Source of the DNA: Gari tellinella
Lineage: Eukaryota > Mollusca > Bivalvia > Cardiida > Psammobiidae
Reading direction: 5' to 3'
NCBI GenBank assembly: GCA_922989275.2
Contig: OV277866.1
Span: 38,457,246-38,521,245, forward strand
Length of the DNA: 64,000 nt
Positions 58,503 through 64,000 of the stretch are shown here, one piece after another. A program made the position numbers and the translations under genes. The number at the start of each line of letters is the position of its first letter. Positions within the stretch are counted from its first letter, which is position 1. The notes beneath the pieces were generated by a model. The model searched no databases. It saw only the letters and a list, made by a program, of their open reading frames with translations, and was not told the origin of the DNA.

Positions 58503-58739
58503 TTAACTCAAATTCTTTGCCTGACTTTAGATTTGAAATCAGAAAATGTCTTAAAGCATAATGAAAGTAAAGCAGAATGTATTCTTCTTTACTTTCAGCC
58601 TGCTTTAAGCTAGCATCTAATAAGATACACAAATAAGTCTTATGGTGCACATTTATGACTGTATAAAAAGGAATTATTTTTTATGTAAAGGAATAAATTA
58701 AAATTTTAAAAAAGGCATATTTATGGAATAAGGGGTTAA
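58503..58739. mobile_element. MITE family F copy 4, diverged
   Basis: Left TTAACTCAAATTCTTTGCCT and right TATGGAATAAGGGGTTAA, TTAA-flanked. Core CTTAAAGCATAATGAAAGTA and CTTTCAGCCTGCTTTAAG at about 58551-58610. Confidence 0.7.
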
Positions 58740-58864
58740 ACAATTTGAATAATATTTTATTCGCTTTTGCAGGTAAAGTGTCGGTAAAATATCATGCCTG
58801 TTTAACAATGTCACTACCAGTTCGACAGCACGGCTGGCATATTCATTGCTAGTATTGCAAAGAA

Positions 58865-59025
58865 ATATAGAAAAAGACAACCTTTGGACAATTTTGACTA
58901 CCGTTTTTTTGAGTGGCAAACAGTTTGAAGGGTTATCCGGCGTCTGATCTTGATTTAAACTGTTTGCAATGAAAATAGCGTTATCGCGGTTATTTGGAAA
59001 AATTACGTTCTCTGTTCTGTACTCT
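58865..59025. mobile_element. MITE family D copy 4, relic
   Basis: AACCTTTGGACAATTTTGAC, GAGTGGCAAACAGTTTGAAG, half-core TTATCCGGCGTCTGATCTTG and TAGCGTTATCGCGGTTATTT match family D internal order. The outer termini are only partly recognisable (ACGTTCTCTGTTCTGTA at the right). Confidence 0.6.
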
Positions 59026-60217
59026 GCACGCTGCACACGGGGCACAAACTGCTAACCTTAACCGAAAACACGCTTCTGTTCTAAACTATATCCGTTGGTG
59101 CCTTAAATACGGTTAGTTTAACGAGGATATCTTTAAGTGAGTAAAGGATGTTACTTCGCTTACAGAAACTTAAAAAAATGTGCATTTCTACTAATGTTAA
59201 TAGACGGTCGATCGCTGAATGATATGAATGTCAGATTTAAATAAAATTAATGTTTTTATCGGGAAAATGTTATTTTAAGCGTGCGTTATAGTGAAACTCC
59301 GCTCATTAACCTGCCTCTTGAAAGCCATGTTTTCAATCGAAAAAAAAGGTTTATAACCAGTTCAAATCGACCAACTCCATCAGAAACTGCTACGAAGAAT
59401 CGTTGACTAATGTACTAACTCAAATGATAACTCACCAAGCATGTTAAAAACAAGAACAATTATGAACTGTTTAAGAAAGATAGAATTAAAGTCCAGTATT
59501 TGCACTTTGTGGTTGATTTTGCAATGCTTAGCAAAACGATAACCCGTGTAGACCCTGCTCATTATAAAAAAGACCCTCTGAACTGTATCTGCAATGCTTG
59601 TTATAAGCAAAGTGCACTCTTTCCAATAGCTAACGGAAATGCATTGTGTGTACTTCAAAACACAAAATGTTAAAGATTTTTATATCAATCCGTCTGAATG
59701 TCACCAGTTCAATGACCGTGTGTCACGCGGATTTGGTTGTAAATTATTCAAATAGTTTGATCTTAATTAGGATTAATATAATGCAGATAAAAAGGAATGC
59801 CACCGTTGTAGCTGTCTGTGTTTTATCAATCTGACCATAAAAATTGGATTGCAGCAAACATGAAAATAGTCTTCGCTTGAGTGACGTTAACGAGAGGAAT
59901 TTACGTAGAGAGGACAATATGCTATAATTTCTTCCCATAAAACTAAGCAAAAAAGTATTTTTCTAAAGTATAGAACAATAACAGGATGATTTTTCTGTTT
60001 AAAAACAAAGAGTCTATATTTTGATTCGAGTGGAAACAGTAACAGTTTGGCGTCTGATATGGCTGTAAAATGGTTGCCTCGTTCACTTAAGCACAAACCT
60101 GATAATCAAGAGAAAAGAACATCTGCGCCTCTGAATGATGTCTTCCGCATGGATCTGCTCGATTCCGTCTGAGCGTCACACAGTGAAGATATACAGAACA
60201 CCCAAGGAGGACCTACC
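59026..60217. other. No supported feature
   Basis: Short frames on both strands only. AACAGTTTGGCGTCTGATAT at about 60040 is a half-core relic. Confidence 0.35.
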
Positions 60218-60435
60218 TGGGGCCCGTTTCATAAAACTTCGTACGACAAATATTGTCGTTAGTCAGATTATAAAAGTCTCAATTATTGTTTATTTCTCCA
60301 TCTAATCCTGTCTTGTTATATATCGTTGGAATCGTCACAAGACAGGATTAGATAGAGAAGTCAGAAATTAAATGCATTTTAAAGTTTTGAATTACGACCG
60401 TTTTTGATGTACGAAGTTTTATGAAACGGACCCCT
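60218..60435. mobile_element. MITE family H copy 4
   Basis: Left GGGGCCCGTTTCATAAAACT-TCGTACGAC and right GTACGAAGTTTTATGAAACG-GACCCC. Inner TAATCCTGTCTTGTTATATA and CACAAGACAGGATTAGATAG arms. The clearest family H termini in the window. Confidence 0.85.
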
Positions 60436-60511
60436 GATGTTTACAAAATGATTTTTAACTTATGTCATAGTGCGATACTCATCTGAAATCAAACTTATTG
60501 ACAAATCACCT

Positions 60512-60772
60512 TTAACCCATTACCCCATAGCCTGTTTCTAGTATCGAAGATAAGTGATGACTTAAAGCAGGTTGAAAGTAAAGTAGAATGCGCCTTAAAC
60601 CTTCTTTTTTCCTAGGAGTTTGTAGCTTAACGCAGGCTGAAAGTAAAGAAGAATGCGCCTTAAGGAAAAAAGAAGGTATTTATTATTATGCTTATTCATA
60701 ACTGTATAAAGTGGGAATATTTCCTTCGGTGGAAGAATAAATTAAAGGCGTATTTATGGGGTTATGGGTTAA
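60512..60772. mobile_element. MITE family F copy 5, with a duplicated core arm
   Basis: Left TTAACCCATTACCCCATAGC and right ATGGGGTTATGGGTTAA, TTAA on both sides. Unusually, the core arm GCAGGTTGAAAGTAAAGTAG appears twice in the same orientation (60560 and 60634) with inverted CCTTCTTTTTTCC / GGAAAAAAGAAGG blocks, so the hairpin has been rearranged. Confidence 0.8.
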
Positions 60773-61683
60773 GTACAATAAAATCACACATTTTGCGTGA
60801 CTATATTTCGAAACAAAGAAGATAATGGTAGAATAAGGGTAAGCACGTGTTCATCAGCACCTAAAGGTGCTGCATGAGGACGTCATTCCAAAGAAAAGTC
60901 TATTTCATGTATATATTACCCCCTCGCTGACATGCATTTGAATTTATCTATGTTTATATATCTTAAATGGCGTCTGGTATTTTTGTTCATAATTTCAAAT
61001 CCAACTTTAATTTCTTATAGTTAGAAATTTTATTGACGAGAATGTGGAACTGTTTTAGTCAATACCAGAAGCCGAATAGATCGGCATTCGATTTGGATAC
61101 GTATTCTTAACTACTAGTGCAGTAAAACTACGGAATGCTTCAGTTCACCCGAATTGAACACGAATACAATTTTTTTTTTCTGTCTTGTTACACAAACGTT
61201 AAAATGACATTTGTGTTTTACAAGGGTGACATTAGTTTGTGGAAATTAAATCAGCTTGAATGCAATAAAGATTCAAAAGATGCCTCTGACAAAACAAGTA
61301 TATGATTAGACGGTGTGCAAAATCTGCCAAATGACGATTTCATTTTTCATATAATTCCATATAAAAGCGTCATGTCTCAAGAGTTTAATAGGCAGGATTT
61401 GTGCAAACATTATCTGACTGAAACGACAATCTATGGACGTAATTACAAAATTCCATTTGGTTTAAAATTTTCTGATGTTAATAAAGATAAGTTACACTCT
61501 GGGATTCAAACGAATTAATATTCACACGCTTGAATGCTATTTCTACATTGCGAATACTAAAATGCCCCGTTCAAGGAGCAGATTAGAAAACCTTGTTCTG
61601 TGTGTTATAGACATGCCATTTCCAAAAACAATAAGAAATTAAAGCAGAAAGCTCCTTTCGCAACTGTCTTTTTGACTATCATT
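60773..61683. other. No supported feature
   Basis: At 61064-61100 CAGAAGCCGAATAGATCGGC is a decayed core. The 67-codon frame at 61315-61518 has no recognisable domain. Confidence 0.35.
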
Positions 61684-61841
61684 TAAGGAATAGTTTGAAT
61701 ATTTATTGTTTTCATGGAGGTATGAAAAAACCCTGGTCACACTGTATGAAACCGCGAAGTGGTTTCATACAAAAGTGTGACCAGGTTTTTTTTTTCATTC
61801 ATACCTCCATGAATACAATAAATATTCCAAATTATTCCTTA
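61684..61841. repeat. Long near-perfect hairpin, 158 bp
   Basis: Left arm TAAGGAATAGTTTGAATATT pairs with AATATTCCAAATTATTCCTT-A at the right. Arms run to TATGAAACC / GGTTTCATA around loop GCGAAGT (61752-61760 region). It includes TTCATGGAGGTATGAAAAAA and the inverse, i.e. two facing copies of the family M terminus. Confidence 0.88.
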
Positions 61842-62130
61842 TAATTCAATATCACTACTGAACTTAAGAAAGTAGTTAAATAGAGAATCTGAAACGAGTG
61901 TTCATTATTTAACGCTTTAAAACGTAGGTTGTAGTTCCTCCGCCATAAATATTTTCCTCCAAAACGCGACGTTGTTTTGTAGTAACGTCGTTGTCAATGA
62001 CGCCATGTGGCGCCCTGCTTCATACAGCGCTTGTGGAGAGCAGTTGGACTAAGAGAAAGTAGTCCCGACAAGACGTGGCCTGAATTTGTTTTCATGGGGT
62101 TATGAAACAAAAATTACAGCAAAACACAGC
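61820..62130. mobile_element. Family M repeat copy 2
   Basis: Adjacent to and partly overlapping the hairpin. Blocks GTGTTCATTATTTAACGCTT, CGACGTTGTTTTGTAGTAAC, CTTCATACAGCGCTTGTGGA and AGTAGTCCCGACAAGACGTG parallel those at 50262-50590. Ends TTTTCATGGGGTTATGAAA. Confidence 0.65.
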
Positions 62131-63013
62131 TAACCAAAAGTAATGAAAACAAACAATATAAAATTATATTGTCTTAAACTCGAGTAAAGCATGTACACTA
62201 CTTATGGATTACTATCACTATTTCAGTTGACGTAAAAGTATGTTTTACTGTAAAGTGTATCCATTTGAAATGCGTTATTGTAATGCCGGGAATCAATAGC
62301 ATGTGCAACAAAGAGTTGGTCGTCAACATTGCTGGTCTATATTCATTTAAATGAACTAGACAAACTGACGCATTGTCATATTTTTATGACTTATTTTAGG
62401 GCATGTTTATGCACAAATCCTATGCTTAACAAAAACAGCCTAAACACCAAAGCCCAGAACATAACGCAATCATTTTACTTTTTGAAATATCAGCGCAAAT
62501 GATGCTTGCCAAATAACCTGATGCTTTACTAGCTATTAATATACACTAATCAATCAAATGTTTGATCAAACAAATAAAACAAATAAGGTTTTGTATTGTA
62601 ATGCATGTTTACAACAGATTAGTCTAGACAATTTATGAAACATGCGATATTTAACTTTATCATTGTCTGGTTTGTATTGTCGTCTGTTAGCTTTGTCAAA
62701 TTATGATATACGCATTTTGAAATGTAAGACACCTAAAGACATATGTGAGTTCGTTTGGATGAAGATCAGACGCCGCTTTTGCAAATACAAATCGATTGAG
62801 GATTGGCAATTAGGTCATACAAGTCATTCAGGCACGTTATCTCAGGTGATATTTGAAAACACAGTCAAATTGGAAATTTTATTCAATATTAACACTGGTC
62901 TGCTTGGTAGGCAATTCGATTAAGATGCCTTTTTATCATGATGATACACTCCACTTATATGAATTTCAGGGCCACAGATTAGGGGAGGTTTTTAAAATAT
63001 AAAATCTTCGTTT
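62131..63013. other. No supported feature
   Basis: A 93-codon frame at 62642-62923 has no recognisable domain. Nothing else supported. Confidence 0.35.
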
Positions 63014-63150
63014 TTGTATTAAACGCTATGGTGTCACTGCTAATTAGAATAGTCTTTTCGAGACAATTTTTATGAGTAGTGACACTATAGAACTTGGTGC
63101 TGAAAGAATAAGAAATGTTCAATTTGTTTAGTTAACTTCCTCTTATCTGG
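63014..63150. repeat. Divergent duplicate of 3257-3400
   Basis: GTATTAAACGCTATGGTG, ATGAGTAGTGACACTATAG and GGTGCTGAAAGAATAAGAAA parallel GTATTAAACCTTATGGTT, ATGAGTAGTAACACCAAAT and GATGCTGAAATGAGAGAG at 3257-3400. The copy has its own short inverted repeat GGTGTCACT / AGTGACACT. Confidence 0.5.
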
Positions 63151-63622
63151 AAAAAAAGTTAAAGAGAGGTATAGTACTTACAAAGCAGAATGTAACGGAA
63201 GCTTCCAGAGAGAATATTCACAGCCAACTGTATCATATTTGCTCTCTTTATATTAAATGTGGGTATCATATTGTCAATGTGTTACATTTGAAAATTTTGA
63301 ATCACTTCGATATTTTCCAAAATTGTTTTTTTATGAGCAGATTGTGTTACCCAAGGTCATATATGGATTATAAAACCTTTACAAGCCTGAACGTTTCTTC
63401 ATTGTCAAATAAAACAGATAGCAAAATGTCTTAGATTGTCTTTCAATAACCAGCAGGATAGAGCCAGGGGCTAGTCTTGATCAACACTGAGAGAAATGCG
63501 ATAAGACTGATGTTACCATGTATGGCAGCTATATCAAGTGTAATGATTGGGTGTGTTTTATACTCAACAATCATTCGACAACACTTAATTCAAAACGTTT
63601 GTCATATCTCTGTTAAGTGGTG
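63151..63622. other. No feature recognised
   Basis: Nothing supported. Confidence 0.35.
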
Positions 63623-63850
63623 GGGCCCGTTTTACTAAACAACTTAGCAAATTATATGCGTAAGTCAACATTTTAAATTTTAATTTATATTTTTTATTAT
63701 CACTTGCTACAAACAGCCAGATCAGAGGACGCGCTTTTAGCGCGTCCTCTGATCTGGCTATTTGCTGTTTGCCAGCGTTTATGATCGAAAAATAAGAGTT
63801 AAACGATTTTGACTTACGCAACAATTTACGTAAGTAGTTTAGTAAAACTT
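63623..63850. mobile_element. MITE family H copy 5 with a GATCAGA-type core
   Basis: Left GGGGCCCGTTTTACTAAACA-ACTTAGCAA and right ACGTAAGTAGTTTAGTAAAA-CTTTG. The centre (63711-63770) is a near-perfect hairpin AACAGCCAGATCAGAGGACG ... inverse, closing GCGCTTTTAGCGC. Other H copies have a different centre (TTTTCAAGACGATTCC), so this is an H-like shell carrying another core. Confidence 0.75.
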
Positions 63851-64000
63851 TGCGTATGTAGTTTATAAAAAAAAGTAACTTTTAAAAGTGAGTCCGTTAT
63901 GGGGTAGCAATTATGCAAAGCAAAAGCATCCACCTACATAGGAAAAAACATCATATCGCCATTTATAGATACTCGATACTTAGGTGAGGCTATGGTATAT

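Overview
The window is AT-rich eukaryotic DNA in which no host protein-coding gene could be identified. It looks like a repeat-saturated intergenic or long intronic stretch. The repeat content suggests a bivalve mollusc: array elements that open with a GGCCC...GCTCACCTG terminus and close with GCTCA...GGTGAGCTAAAAA, elements opening with an ATGCTCCCC hairpin, many palindromic MITEs, and a metazoan reverse-transcriptase family that I know from cnidarian and mollusc genomes. This taxonomic call comes from memory of such repeats and was not tested.

Coding content: the only credible protein sequence is two copies of one retroelement reverse transcriptase, at about 30958-32676 and 47685-49596. Both are 5'-truncated, both end at the same 3' base, and they are about 96% identical in protein over the shared 300 residues (11 differences counted). 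Copy 1 has lost the motif A aspartate. Copy 2 keeps it but carries an in-frame TGA upstream. The best placement is Penelope-like, but this is not proven. No endonuclease domain is visible.

DNA elements (family letters are mine). Flanked by TA: A (TACAGTAGAACCTCTCTATA, pogo/Tigger-like), B (TACAGTGATCCCTCTCTACA), C (TACAGTCGAAACTCGATACT, pogo-like), D (TACAGTGGAGAATCTGTTAT), N. Flanked by TTAA, piggyBac- or Kolobok-like: E, F, G, R. Other inverted-repeat elements: H (GGGCCCGTTTCATAAAACTT), P, Q (contains a tRNA-like module), S, M, and two simple long hairpins. Array elements: I-type (15.3-16.3, 27.6, 38.4-40.1, 42.2-43.0, 53.9-58.0, 55.9-57.3 kb), K (36.0-37.2 kb) and J (55.0-57.4 kb).

Layout: 0-15 kb holds scattered A, B, C, D, E and G MITEs; 15.3-16.3 kb holds an I element; 16.6-30 kb holds MITEs, including F inside E and D inside H; 31-32.7 kb holds RT copy 1; 36-43 kb holds array elements K and I, R inside an I element, and Q; 46-47.1 kb holds E and G elements and a large palindrome; 47.4-49.6 kb holds element S followed by RT copy 2; 53.9-58.0 kb is a three-level nest, I inside J inside I; 58-64 kb holds more F and H MITEs and a long hairpin.

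The most interesting structure is modularity. Two self-complementary cores recur inside MITEs whose ends and target sites belong to different transposase classes. One is a GATCAGACGCCG hairpin. The other is a CTTAAAGCA...TGCTTTAAG hairpin. Several nested insertions carry their own internal empty-site control, so TA or TTAA targeting can be read directly from this window.
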